DNA of 64,000 nucleotides, taken from Phytophthora hibernalis. Lineage: Eukaryota; Oomycota; Peronosporomycetes; Peronosporales; Peronosporaceae. Each line of letters opens with the position of its first letter. The first letter of the stretch is position 1. The stretch lies in NCBI GenBank assembly GCA_012656075.1, contig JAAKBF010000282.1:186001-250000 (forward strand), in the 5' to 3' direction. The notes under the pieces are model-generated. The model did not search any database and had not been told where the DNA came from. It saw only the letters and a program-made list of their open reading frames with translations. The translations under genes were made by a program, and so were the position numbers. Shown here piece by piece: positions 31,708-42,480 of the stretch.

Positions 31708-33116
31708 ATGGCACCTCCCCGAGGCGGAACAGCGTCTTCTAATACGTCGTCCACGACTTCATCGCCGTCGAGCGACAGTGCACCAACGCGTTCGTGGTCG
31801 TCCATCATCGCTCCACGACAGGACGGACATGAATCAATGGATGACACACCGCAACGCAATGAAGGACTTGCAATGAATGATGAAGAGCGAACACCTGGTG
31901 TAGGTGATACGGGCACCGAATCAGAGGAGACGGTGCGACCGAAACGCAAATACCCAAAGAGGAAGCACCGCAAGGGAACGCATACCATCCGAAAGGTGGC
32001 AGTTTATCAAGTGCTGGATAGTGGTGGTTGTGTTGCTGATGGTTGTTGGACAGGAGGAGAAAGAGCGGTTGCTCAAGGAGATGGCGATTTTGCAGAAGGA
32101 GCTGGCGGCGCTGAAGAAGCGAGCAATGGACCCGACCTTCTCTGTGGACACGTTGGTGCGTAAATCGCGCCGTCAGACTCTGCAAGAAGCCGTTCAAGGA
32201 CACATGCAGATTTTTGCAAGACGCTTTCAATCATGTCGGACTACACGCTGTGCGTACGTATCGGTAGTGGATTGCTGCTAAAGTTGAGACGAAGGGTTTG
32301 TTGACGCATGTGCACCTTGTCTTGAACAGAACATCCAAGCTGGAACGCCTTTGCAAGAGAAGATTGTCCTGAAGACGGACTCAGAGTCACGCTGTGAGAC
32401 GCTGCAAGCCATGAAAGAGAGGAAGCTCAAGGATGCTGAACAGTATTTGAAGATTCGTCGCTCGAACCTGGATCCGTGCAAGTCTCTTACCGAGGATCAG
32501 CGCTACGAAACGGATAGTGGCGGGTTCTGCTCGGCTCGTTTCTCCATTCTGCAGTTCGAGGGAGCCCAGAGTGTGAAGCAAGTTTTCGACCTGGTGATTT
32601 TCTACTTTAGCAACATGGAGATCAGCGTCTCGGAAAAGCTTGAAACTCGTGACCGTCCGCGAGAACGACGATGACAGCATTACCGACCGCATCACGCAAA
32701 ACTGTTTGGTGTCAACTACGACCAATCTAGGAATGCAGATGGAGTCCAACACCGTCATGTTCTCAGAGTTCTGCGAGCGCGACGACATTCCGTGCTCTGA
32801 CCGCGGGTATGGCCTCGTCGTTTCCGAGTTTGTCGACGTCGACGAGCGATATCCGTACCAGTCCGACAAGCGGGTTCGCAAAAACGTGAACGGCGTGATC
32901 GAAGTGCGGGCGTACAACCGTCTGAAGAAAACAGTGCACGGCGAACTGGAAGAGCAAGAAATGGTCGTCGTGATGACCAGGTGGGTGCAGAACACGCTGT
33001 GTCGACCCGAGTTCCCAATGGCCGTCGAAGGCTGGCGAGAACTCCGACACTCAATGGACAGCTGGGGACTTCTCTTGCATCAAACGCTGCTCGAGAGTCT
33101 GCACCCTACAACGTGA
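31708..33116 (+). pseudogene. Zipper-plus-C-terminal-domain family gene 3 (two frameshifts)
   Basis: Same architecture as gene 2. Exon 1 31708-31995 (MAPPRGGTASSNTSSTTSSP to KHRKGTHTIRK), intron GTGGCA...ACAG, exon 2 from 32054 with the zipper EEKERLLKEMAILQKELAAL. Near 32222 a 1-nt shift puts the end of exon 2 (LSIMSDYTLC in the paralogous frame) out of phase. Intron 2 GTACGT...GAACAG; exon 3 from about 32331 (NIQAGTPLQEKIVL) runs to FYFSNMEISVSEKL, then an extra base near 32640 shifts the frame; the second half (VTVREND, QNCLVSTT, MESNTVMFSEF, VVSEFVDVDERYPYQS, VVVMTRWVQNTLCRPEF) runs to TGA 33116. It lies tail to tail with Crinkler-like copy 1. Confidence 0.75.
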
Positions 33117-33349
33117 AATGAAAAATGACAATAGATCATGACCAAGAACTCGGAAGTTGAGCCTCATAACCATCAAGTTCTTCAAACTTTCTGTCGTGCA
33201 CTCCTAGCTAGCGCAACAAGGTTTGAAAAACTAAAACTAATTAAAATTAAAATAGTTTTAGTGAGCACGTCTACAACGGCAGAGTAGACGTGCTGCTGCA
33301 TATAGGAAATTAAAAGCAAGCACCATGCTCAATCGAACCGACCGACCAC

Positions 33350-35028
33350 CTACGCATTCCACACGTATTGCGGAATGGCATCCAACATCTTTCTCGTCAA
33401 CTTCTAGCGCTTGTCAAACTTCTCCAAATCGGAAGCGGTTTCTTCGTCTCGCGGATCCTTCTTCTCGCTAATATTTTTCGAAGCTCCCCTATCGTGTTGA
33501 TACCCATGTTGACAAGCGATTCCATTTTGTTGTCTCCAATGTTGGGGATTATGGCTACGCTTTCGGAATTGTCGACTGGAGCCCACGAAATAATTCGCTT
33601 GCCTGTGACGTCTGTCGCGCTGTCCCCAGGACGAACAAAAATCAGCGCCACACTCTCAGGTTGTGCCAATGCTATCTCCAGCAATTCGAGTGATCTGAGT
33701 ATTTCCACAAGACCCTTGCCGTTGATAGGATTCTTCGGCGCCACGGTCATCTGGAACAGAAGAAGTGTCTTGCTACACTTGTTGTCGCCGCCAAGTGGAT
33801 AATAAAAGGAGTCAATTGACTCGAAGTTGGTCGCGCGCGGAATATGGTACGGACCTGTTTCGAGCAAAGCTCTCGACAAATCCTTGGAGTCGAAGAAACA
33901 AAACTCCCTGCTGGCCTCGCACTTGAACGTTTTCTTGAAGCTCTGGTCAGGAGGAATGCAGTCGGTATCAATAGTAGCGCCGCGCACCAGTAGCTCGTGT
34001 GCCTTCATTTCAAATAAATGTCCGCGATACGCTGCCGCTTTCGGAATACCTTGGAGGTAAGACAGGAGGGAATCTCGTTCTTGAAACTTGCACTGGCTGA
34101 TCTTCTCCAACACTCGCAGTGAGACAAACTTCGATGCGATTTGGACGTCGTAGCGCTCTGGGTGACCGGGCTTGGGGATATAGTGACACATCCGATGAAA
34201 CGTTGTATCGCCTTGACCATTCGTTGTAGCACATTGAGGGTGTCCGTGCCAGTGATGTCTTCCTCGAGTTGTTCGATACTGGCCTCGACAAATGATTCGT
34301 CATATGTGAGACAGTAACGAGCCAAATATGGCAAATCGATCTTCGACCACTTCGCGAGTTACGGGCGGATGCAACCGCTCAAGCTGCAGATAGGTTGCTG
34401 CAGCGACCAGTTCGTCTACATCCCATGCTGGCATATACAACGTACAAGCGTAGCGCTTTGCGCATCATGCCAAGCCAATCGTCGTTCGGGCTGGCGAAGC
34501 ACACCATTTTAGATGGCGAGCGTGGCTGAAACTTCGGCGGGCCATCGCACAGGTACAATACTTCTTCTTCGCGCTCCAAAGCAGCGTCGTGCTCTGCATC
34601 CATGAAACCGTACGATCTGCGCGCTTTGCCAACCGTGCCATCCTTTCTGAACACGACGGCCTTCTTCATCACCAATGTTTGTGTAAATGAGGCTGTGATG
34701 ATGGTTGTGTTGGGGTGAGAGCTCTGGTAGTGCTTGAAGAAGTACCCGTAGAAGACGGATTGGCCGATTCCTAGACCACATATTCAGTCATACACAATAT
34801 CAGTACTCACTTTCCACATGGGCTAAAGAGTGCCTTCCAGGTGTCCCCGTGACAGTGATAACGCGTAAAGTGCGCAACAGCTCCAGGATCACGCGATAGT
34901 ATTCCGGGTAACACGGACGGACGAAGTACTCGGGCAATTCATAATCATTCTCCATCGGCAGCTCCATTGGAAACTCTTCGGTCTTTTCCTTCTCTCCGTA
35001 TTCATCGCAGTCCATAGCTTCGGCAGAA
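33350..35028 (-). pseudogene. Crinkler-like P-loop NTPase/nuclease, copy 1
   Basis: Minus-strand copy. The first exon (from the break at 35028) reads MDCDEYGEKEKTEEFPMELP and VRPCYPEYYRVILELL, ending at a TGTPG P-loop start. In copy 2 a GT donor splits the Walker A motif here; in this copy the position reads GA, so the donor is lost. After the acceptor the P-loop Lys is replaced by Gln, followed by VFYGYFFKHYQSSHPNTTII. Later motifs: FAIFGG-type sensor region, ERDSLLSYLQGIPKAAAYRG, and a restriction-endonuclease-like core IDSFYYPLGGDN...LLLFQMTVAPKNP. The C-terminus IPNIGDNKMESLVNMGINTI looks like a helix-hairpin-helix. Frameshifts near 34440 and 33490 and a TAG near 33402 complete the decay. 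The 5' end is cut by a retroelement at 35029. Known relatives act in host nuclei as cell-death effectors. Confidence 0.65.
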
Positions 35029-35769
35029 TGGTGGTTTTGCACCCGGGGTGGAAAGGTTCTTTTCAGAGGACTCGAGATCGTTCCAAGTGAAGATGGTTGC
35101 TGCTTCAGCGCCATTCTCGATCTCACCAAGTAGCGACCAAGAGCCTCTCCAAATTTCGTCCCAGTTCTTCGGACATGACCCGCCAAGTTCTCCTCCTTCT
35201 CCCTGAAGATGTCACCGACGCTAGCGCAGCACCTGCTGTAACGGCGCCGGAATACGCCTTCATCGTTGACGATACTATGGCTGACCAAGTCGGAGTGAAC
35301 CTACTGGTAGCTGCAGACACGCCTGTTGACAGCGCTAATGGTAGCACTTCTCGTCACTTGGAGTGTCTGTGGCTGTCACGGCAGACCGCGAACCTCCGCC
35401 GGGTCTGGGAAAGCGAGCTGTTGACTGGCGCCGCAGGTGACTTCTTCGCCGACCCGCATTTGCTATGGTCGATGGCAACCCTATCTACGGTCAAGTGACA
35501 TCGTACGCCGGCCTCCAAGTCACGCTTCGCCATCATGCCGGAAGCACCATCGCTCCATTTTCGTCGGTGGAAGAAGTCGCACCAATCGTGGTATTCCTGC
35601 TCTACAAGGCGCATCTACTGAGGCGTATCGCGACACCCGATGCAATCTCCCGTGCGCACACTCGAATCCTGGATCGACTACTTGGTGAACACGGAACGGC
35701 GGCGACACGACAGATCCGCCAGCTACTGGTCGAGAAAAATTCACCCGCTGGTCGACGCGGGCTCGAGCC

Positions 35770-36500
35770 TTGGGACTGGATTGGGACACAGTCTCTCGGA
35801 CGGTATCGATGCCGACGGAGAAGATTAGAAAAGCTCTTCACCGCGTGCAAGAGTTACTATCAGCGGGGTTCGCGTCACGGACGAGCCTCAGCGAGGTACT
35901 TGGGTCGCTTCGTCACGTGTGTTCGTGCATTCGCCCAGCCAAACCATTTTTCCAGCGACTCGCTAGTCTACACAGGCGCGCTCCCTGGCGAGGAACGATC
36001 CCGCTCTCGCACGATGCCAGGCTCGATCTACTGTGGTTTGAGCACATACTGCAGCACGGTCGGCTGCAAGGTGTCCCGCTCAGCCTGTTCGCAGAAATAT
36101 CGGACCCGGTCATCCACATCTACATGGACGCGAGCAATTTGGGCCTGTGCGCTCTTCACCCGGCGGCGCGACAATTTGTCAGGGTTAGATTCGACGAAGA
36201 GGAGCTTGCCATGATGGCGACTCGAAAGTTTTCCATCAATGTGCGCGAACAGCTCTCCGCCGTGTTCGCGCTTCTCTGCTGGGGTGCATCGTGGGTGCCC
36301 GAGAGGCCGAGCCAACTTACCCACATCCGCTTCTGGATCGACAACCACCTGGTGCAACACCTGCCAGAGGCGCGAACCGATAGCTCAGGAACTCAACCGC
36401 GTGATGGGATCGATGGAAGCTCGTTGGGGGCTGTGGGTGTCGGCCGGGCACCTGCCGGGTGCCTCAAACTTCCTGGCTGACTTGGGCTCGCGCGCGTGGA
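35770..36500 (+). pseudogene. RNase H region of the inserted retroelement
   Basis: The frame from about 35770 covers the RT tail (LDWDTVSRTVSMPTEK, a thumb/connection motif) and RNase H with catalytic Asp in YMDASNLGLC and acidic and Asn positions in FWIDNHLVQHL. A frame change near 36370 precedes HLPGASNFLADLGSRAW. The upstream RT palm motifs (including any xDD box) are absent, so it cannot copy RNA. Confidence 0.75.
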
Positions 36501-37592
36501 GCGGAGAAAAATTGACTCGATGGCAAGCTCTAACGAAATCTTGGTCACAGGTACCGGTGCCGCACTCAGTTCGCAAGATTTACTCCAACACCTGGTTGCC
36601 TTACAGCACAAGTCCCTCGCCACCACGTCATTGCGGCAGTACAGGATCACGTGGAACCAATGGTGCGACTTCTGCGAAGGGATCAACGTCCCGATTTGGC
36701 TATCGTCGTCAAACCCCGAACGACAATCTCTACTCCTGGCTCTCTTCGGCGTTTACTGCTGGGCTGGCGGTCTGCCCAACGGAAGGGTTTCAGTTGGCTC
36801 CGTTCGGTCCAAGCTTAGCCACGTCCGCTGGTATCATCGTCTCTTTGCCGACTTTGATCCGCAGCTCACCCCAAGTCACAGCCTCGCAATCGCCGGCATG
36901 CAGCGGACCACCAGCCCGTCCAAACCCCGCGAACCAGTCACGCCCGACATGCTTCTATGGATCCTCGAAAATCTTGACATCAACAAAGCCCTACACCGCG
37001 TCATTGGTGGGTGGGCTTCTTCTTTCTGATGCGAAGTGCGGAATATCTAGCTGTGAAAGGAGGTCGACGCGTTTACACACTACAAGTTGGAGACGTCAAG
37101 GTGAGCGACCAGCAAGGCAGAACGACAAGGAATGCAGACCTCGCCGCGACCGTCGAGATAAGGTTTCGTGGTAGCAAGAACGATCAAGCGCGCGCCGGGG
37201 TCACGAGGCGCCTCGGAAAGTCAGGTCACTCTACCGTATGCCCAGTTTGGTCTGCCTTGACCCTGTTACGCCACGCTGAGGCAATCGGCTCGCACCGTGG
37301 AAGCCCACTCTGCCTCACAGTGCCCTCCAAAATGCTGTCGGCAGAGGTGATGGCCAAGGTACTGCGCTACGCAGCGACTGCGAAGGGAGTTGACTCGTCA
37401 AGCATCTCGTGCCATTCGCTTAGAAGCGGCGGAGCCACTGCTCTTCTAGCCTCGGGGTGGACAGCACGATAGTGATGCTACACGGTCGTTGGAAGTCAGA
37501 AGTATTCCAGCGGTACACAAGATACGACCCAAATGCTTCGTCTCAGCTGGCGAGGCGAATGACAAGGGGCTCATCAGCAGAAGTGATCGGCT
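36496..37592 (+). pseudogene. Tyrosine recombinase of the inserted retroelement
   Basis: N-terminal core-binding domain at 36496-37029 (SLATTSLRQYRITWNQWCDF) and catalytic domain from about 37011. Catalytic residues seen: Arg in LMRSAEYL, HSLR in the HxxR box, HGRW in the third box, and Tyr in FQRYTRYDP. The frame changes at about 37015 and at 37465 between HSLRSGGATALLASG and LHGRWKSEVFQR. It matches the recombinase of the element at 637-6241 in layout but is clearly a different subfamily. Confidence 0.75.
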
Positions 37593-37750
37593 GAGAACCT
37601 GTTGATTTATAAGGGGTTCACGCCCCATGGCCGTGAATCAACAGGATTCTCATTGCTAAGCCGAATACACGTCTGCTGAATTTACCCCAAATACTAATTG
37701 CCGGTGCTTGTTTGCTTATGTGCGGAGCGTCGAGAGCGCCGAAGAAAAAT

Positions 37751-37850
37751 CTCACTATGGGTCCGCCCCTCAGTGCCAATGGTCGGTGGGGCGTTCTCTT
37801 CGTTTTCATCGTAGTTCATAGCTTCGAATCCAGCCTCAGTAGGTATGTGT
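37751..37850 (-). pseudogene. 5' fragment of Crinkler-like copy 1
   Basis: CTCACTATGGG...GGGGCGTTCTCTTCG-TTTTCATCGTAGTTCATAGCTTCGAATCCAGCCTCAGTAGG matches 42107-42180 of copy 2 and encodes, on the minus strand, the EAGFEAMDYDE-type acidic N-terminus. It is the piece of copy 1 beyond the retroelement insertion, so copy 1 is split by 2.7 kb. Confidence 0.65.
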
Positions 37851-38115
37851 GGCTCAGTGCTTCGTGGTGTATTTCCTTTTAAAAATGCTACTACAGTCCA
37901 CTCCTCTTAGAGAAAAGAAGATTTCTTCTCAAGTTTCAAGAAAAGCTTTCTTCCAGTTACCCGTTTAACTTCATTTGTGAGCGACTGAAAGGGGACGAGC
38001 AGAATGAAGGAAAGAGTGTCAGTGTTGGGGAAGAGATATACCGACTACTGGTAGTCCCGTTGGACTTGATGAGGTAGAAGCGACGACACTGAGAAGGATT
38101 GAACCAACAAGTCTC
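37851..38115. other. Unassigned, former promoter side of Crinkler-like copy 1
   Basis: Contains AAGAAAAG-rich sequence similar in position to the region upstream of copy 2 (42236-42300, GTTCTTTTTCTCTGAGAGGAGTGG). No gene or clear core promoter element is seen. Confidence 0.3.
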
Positions 38116-39430
38116 ATCGCCGGAAGCACCGGAAATAGTTCGAAAAACAGGATGCAAATTTAAGTGGCTTTCGGTGGGATTTGTGCTGATGGAGGTTTGT
38201 ATTCAAGTCCGAGAGGGCGTGCAGCTGAACCAGCAGAAGTTTGGCGAACTCGCGTCCATCATATCCAGGGATGTTAAGCTTTCTTTTAATAAAGTTTCTT
38301 TTATCTTCTTATAATGCTAAAGAAGATCGGCCAGAATCGGCGGACGTCTTCTTTTTCTTCTTATAATCATAGTCAATATTTTATGACTTGTCCTATTTTT
38401 GCTAAAAATCATATTTTTCTAAGAGTTCTCCCTTTAGAACCCTGGTGTGGAGCAATCTTCGCTGTTCTTGGTCAGAAGGGATCTGTTTTCGATGTCAAGA
38501 CGTGTATTTTTAACTAGATAGTGGCAATTGGATGGAGCTGACAGAGTACTGGCAGATCCATGTTTTCATTAAAAGAAGACCGCTAGATTTCTTCTTTTAT
38601 CTTCTTTTTTCAGAAGGCTTTCTCTTAACAATTATATTATAATTTATATCAGAGTTTTCGATGTGTGTACGCTTGTGTAGTGGGCGGATTTACGCTTATT
38701 TTGCTGAATTAACGGTGTTCTTCTCGCCATCGCGCTCGTAAAATTGCGAAAACATGATCGAGTTCGACTCCACCTTGTACCCGTAGCAAGTCGTGGACAC
38801 CAACCGGTTCTGTGTGATGATCTTGCTGCCGTTGTCGTCGTCTTCGCGAATGGTGATGTGCCCACTTTTCTCCGGGATGCTGATCTCGAGGTTGCAATAG
38901 TAGAAGAGCAGCAGGTCATAGATCTGCTTGACGTTGCGGGCGTCCCGCAATTGTGTCACCGATAAGCGCTCGGAAAAAGTCGCTGTTGTCCATTTTGAAG
39001 CGGCATTCGTCAATATTTTTCGTAGATTTCCTTTTGGCCGTCGTAGCTGCAAGAAGCGTTCAGCCTTCAGCGTTTAGCAGCCTTCAAGCCTCGTAGCAGA
39101 GTTCGTCGAGACTCGATATCTCTCTTCAATACCCTACAGTCGTGCAGGATCATTGTGCTAGACTATGATGACCTAGGACGAAAAGTATCCCTTCCAAGTG
39201 GACCGTCTTCGCAAGGATATTGTCGTTGTCACCGAAATTCGTGAATGCTCGGGAACCCAAGATGAAAGGATGGTCGTAGGTGCAAAACAAGCTGCACCAC
39301 CCGCAGTTTTCCGTGGGGCTCAAATAATGGTACGAGCTTCGCGACCGAATGGATGTCTTTGGTAAGAGCATGCAACGAATGCTGTCCGAAGACCTGCTCC
39401 TCGATGTGTTTTGTTTTTCAGTGAGGTACA
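38116..39430. pseudogene. Zipper-family relic with internal inversion, copy 1
   Basis: The gene is in three pieces of alternating strand. Plus, 38190-38265: exon-2 end (VQLNQQKFGELASI). Minus, 39052-38696: the first half of exon 3 (LRRPKGNLRKIL, IYDLLLFYYCNLEISIPEKS, VESNSIMFSQFYERDGEKNT). Plus, 39170-39420: the second half (degenerate; similar to YPYQTDRLRKDIVVVTEIRE at 47.9 kb). A segment of about 500 bp has flipped within the gene. The copy at 47140-48124 has the same inversion and is less decayed. Confidence 0.7.
38266..38655. other. AT-rich insertion in the zipper-family relic
   Basis: This AT-rich stretch with repeated TTCTTTTATCTTCTT/AAGAAGAT motifs (near 38290, 38345 and 38600) is absent from the sister relic at 47.3 kb, where exon 2 runs straight into the inverted part. 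The repeated motifs at both ends in inverse order (AAGCTTTCTTTTAATAAAG... and ...AGAAGGCTTTCTCTT) suggest a small inserted element, not further classified. Confidence 0.45.
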
Positions 39431-39604
39431 TTGATGTCACTTAGCTATGCTTAACGACTTCCTATGTCCGTTCTAGCTACCGCCCTTATGTCGATTGCTA
39501 GCTATTCTCTACGGTCCAAGCTTGCGCTTCCCGTTTCGTGCCGGCGGCCATGTTGGCTGGCAGCCACAACATCCATCTTGTGCTGTGTATTCCATATTCT
39601 CAAT

Positions 39605-39909
39605 AGAGCTTGTTCACGGTTGCCACGCGTGAACTTGAGTAGGTAATGAAGTGCGTTACCCCCACCACTTACTGCGGCGGCCTTCCTTGGGCAGGCCCCT
39701 GAATTGACCATTAAAGCGTTTTCGCGGTTGTCACGCGCGTACTTGATTGTGAAGTAGGAAGTGTACATCCACCTCCATGGCAGCGGCTGACAGCGCGCCA
39801 CCCCGTTTGACATTAGAGCTTAATCACGAGTGTCACGTCGCGAGCTTGATGGCCGCTTGGGCCTAGTTGACAGTAGAGCTTGGTCACGGATGTCACGCCG
39901 CGAGCTCGG
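39605..39909. repeat. Four dispersed copies of a 34-bp GTCACG-rich motif
   Basis: Approximate consensus TAGAGCTTG-TCACGG-TGTCACGC-GCGAGCTTGA occurs at 39605, 39713, 39815 and 39875, each followed by a short segment ending in GCGTTACCCCC, GTACATCC or GCGTAACCCC. Spacing is 108, 102 and 60 bp. The motif itself is nearly palindromic (GAGCTTG...CGAGCTTG, with CACG/CGTG cores). It is non-coding as far as can be seen. Confidence 0.6.
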
Positions 39910-39959
39910 ATTTGGTAGTGAGGAGGCGTAACCCCGCACCACCGATAAAACTCGATGTG

Positions 39960-40215
39960 CAGCACGTTTGTCGACGTCGACGAGCGATATCCGTACCAGT
40001 CCGACAAGCGGGCTCGCAAAAATGTGAACGGCATGATCGAAGTGCGGGCAAACAACCGTCCGAAGAAAACAGTGCACGGCCAGCTGGAAGACGAATAAAT
40101 TGTCGACGTGATGACCAGGTGGGTCAAAACTAAATGGCGAGAACTCCGACACTCTAGCTGGGAACTGCCTGCATTAAACGCTGCTGGATAGTCTGCACCC
40201 TACAACGTGAAGTGA
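39960..40215 (+). pseudogene. C-terminal fragment of a zipper-family gene
   Basis: The plus strand reads FVDVDERYPYQSDKRARKNV, then VRANNRPKKTVHGQLEDE followed by a stop, then degenerate sequence to SLHPTT-like remains before 40210. It is closest to the end of gene 3 (32820-33116). It again lies tail to tail with a Crinkler-like copy, repeating the arrangement at 32-35 kb. Confidence 0.65.
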
Positions 40216-41582
40216 GAAATGACAACTGATCACGAACAAGCACTACAACTCGGAAGATAAGCGTTGTAACTGTCCCATCAAGCATCTGTCGTGCATTGCT
40301 AGCCGGATCTTCTCAAACGGCAATAAGTTGTTGAAATTAAAATTAAAATTGTTTCAGTGTTGTGCCGACTGCAGAGTAAAGATAGGAAATAAAAGCAAGC
40401 ACCGCTCAATCGAACCGCACACTCCACACGTACTGCGGAATGGCATCCAACATCGTTCTCGTCAACTGCTGGCGCTGGTCAAACGCCTCCAAATTGGAGG
40501 CGCATTGCTTCAGCTTGACCTCGAGTGCCTTCTCATCGCTAATAGCGTTCCGAAGCTCCCCTATCGTGTTGACACCAATGATGACAAGCGCTTCCTTCTT
40601 GTCACCAATGTTCGGGATTATGCCTACGCTTTCGGAATCGTCTACTGGAGCCCACGGAATTATTTGCCGGCCTCTGATGCCCGTCGCGCAGTCCCCAGGA
40701 CGAAAAAATCAGCGCCACACTCTCAGGTTGTGTCAATGCTTTCTCCAGCAATCCGAGTGCTTTGAGTATATTGACAAGACCTTTGCCGTTGACAGGGTGC
40801 TTCGGTGCGACGGTCATCTGAAACAGTAGAAGTTTTTCCTTGTATACCCAAGCGAATAATAGAAGGAGTCAATTGACTCGATCGCGGAATATGGTACGGA
40901 CCAGTTTTGAGCAAAGCACTCGACAAATCCTTGGAGTCGAAGAAAAAAAGTCCTTGCTAGCCTCGCACTTGATCTTCGTGAGGTCATGGTCAGGAAAGAT
41001 GCATTCGGCCTCAATAGTAGCGCCGCGCACCAGTAGCTCGTGTGCCTTCATTTCAAATAAATGTCCGCGATACGCTGCCGCTTTCGGAATACCTTGGAGA
41101 TAGGATAGGAGGGAATCTCGTTCTTGAAACTTGCACTGGCTGATCTTCTCCAACACTCGCAGAGAGACAAACTTCGATGCGATTCGGACGTCATAAAACT
41201 CTGGATCATCGGGCTCGGGGATATAGTGACACATCCGATGAAACGTCTTCCCTCCAGGTATCGCCTTGACCATTCGTTGCAGTATATCGATGGTGTCCGT
41301 GCCTGTGATGTCTCGCTCGAGTTTTACGATACCTTTCCGGACAAATGATTCGTTACGTGTGAAACAGTAACGAGCCATGCCACCAAATATGGCAAAGCGA
41401 TGTTGGACCACTTCGCAGTTACGGGCGGATGCAACCGCTCAAGATGCAGATAGGCTGCTGCAGCGACCAGTTCCTCCACACCCCACACTGGCATATACAA
41501 CGTACAAGCGTAGTCGTTCTTGGACACTATGTCAAGCCAATCTTCGTTCGGGCTGGCGAAGCACACCATTTTAGATGGCAGA
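40181..41582 (+). repeat. Left arm of a 1.4-kb inverted repeat
   Basis: The reverse complement of this arm matches 43837-45239 with only scattered single-base differences; arm lengths are 1402 and 1403 bp. The inner boundary is CCATTTTAGATGGCAGATC on this side and GATCTGCCATCTAAAATGG on the other. Confidence 0.9.
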
Positions 41583-42235
41583 TCAGGCTCAAACTCCGGC
41601 GGGCCGTCGTACAGGAACAACACTTCTTCTTCGCGCTCCAAAGCAGCTTTGTTCTCACTCATCATGAAGTTATACGATTCTCCGAACGATTCAGCGGCTG
41701 TGCCATCCTTTCTGAACACGACGACTTGTTCTAGATCCGATTTTTGTAAAGGAGGCTGCGATGATGGTTGTGTTGGGGTGTGAGCTTTTGTAGTGCTTGA
41801 AGAAATACCCGTAGAAGACGGATTTGCCGATTCCTAGACAACAGTCAGACCCAATATCAGTACTCACTCACCAACAGAACCATCAGTTTGACCAGCTTAA
41901 AAGTGTCTACCAGGTGTCCCCGTGACCGTAACAATATCTAGGTCTGTACTTAATAACTCCTCCACAATCAGGCGATAGTACTTCGAGTAACACGGACGCA
42001 CGAAGAACTCGGCCAGTTTGTAAACATACTCCATCGGCAGGTCCATTGGAAACTTTTCGGTCTTTTCCATCTCTCCACATTCATCGCAGTCCATAGCTTC
42101 GGCAGAAAACTCACTATGGGGTGGGGCCTTCTCTTCGTACTCGTCGTAGTCCATAGCTTCGAAGCCAGCCTCAGTAGGTACGTTTGGATCAGCTCGAGGA
42201 GAACTATTGCCACGCGCTTTCCGCTTGCCTGACAT
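40406..42235 (-). pseudogene. Crinkler-like P-loop NTPase/nuclease, copy 2
   Basis: The most complete copy. Exon 1 42235-41911 (ATG; MSGKRKARGNSSPRADPNVP, then acidic MDYDEYEEKAPPH repeats and FVRPCYSKYYRLIVEELL) ends inside the Walker A motif; a 77-nt intron (GTAGAC...GTCTAG) separates it from exon 2, which begins at 41833 with the Gly-Lys-Ser part, so the P-loop Lys is kept here. Further motifs: FRKDGTAAESFGESYNFMM, LYDGPPEFEPDLPSKMVCFA, VWGVEELVAAAAYLHLERLH, RFAIFGGMARYCFTRNESFV, ITGTDTIDILQRMVKAIPGG, and a REase-like IDSFYY...FQMTVAPKHP core. Frameshifts occur near 41745, 41420 and 40835. No signal peptide or LFLAK header is visible. The family is known for secreted, nucleus-acting effectors with NTPase and nuclease parts. 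Confidence 0.7.
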
Positions 42236-42480
42236 TGTTCTTTTTCTCTGAGAGGAGTGGAAAAACAGTACGCGACAACAGCTCTCTGTGGTGTGGTCCA
42301 TACTATTGGTGTTCACCACACGCGTGGTGTGTGGCACGTCAAGGACTTAAGTCGTACTTAAGTAGTACTTCAGTTGTATTAAAGCAGTACATCAAATGGG
42401 TGGCTCCCATTTGGACAGATCAGATTAGACAGGGATTCAGTATGCAGATAGTAACAAGTAGTTAGAACTACAACGGTGTT
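42236..42480. other. Upstream region of Crinkler-like copy 2
   Basis: Short intergenic stretch. CACCACACGCGTGGTGTG at about 42315-42332 is a perfect palindrome (18 bp) and AAGTCGTACTTAAGTAGTACTTCAG near 42350 is partly palindromic. Either could be a transcription-factor site or an element end; no promoter can be assigned. Confidence 0.35.

Larger units (their letters stand above)
35029..37750 (+). mobile_element. Tyrosine-recombinase retroelement, RT-deleted, inserted in Crinkler-like copy 1
   Basis: Flanks show the insertion: Crinkler copy 2 reads ...CTTCGGCAGAAAACTCACTATGG (42097-42119), while copy 1 has the left part ending at 35028 and the right part resuming at 37751. Inside are a gag-like N-terminal segment (about 35097-35760), then directly GLDWDTVSRTVSMPTEKIRK, the C-terminal end of RT, so the RT catalytic core is deleted. 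RNase H follows (VIHIYMDASNLGLCAL, INVREQLSAVFALLCWG, HLPGASNFLADLGSRAW), then a tyrosine recombinase (LRQYRITWNQWCDFCEG; FFFLMRSAEYLAV; CHSLRSGGATALL; LHGRWKSEVFQRYTRYD) with frame changes near 37015 and 37465. A hairpin CCTGTTGATT/AATCAACAGG lies at about 37598-37632. No target duplication is visible. Confidence 0.75.

Noticed and set aside
35465..36214. 249-aa plus-strand ORF crossing gag and RNase H
   Set aside because: It follows the wrong frame over the RNase H part; the catalytic motifs are in the frame starting near 35770.
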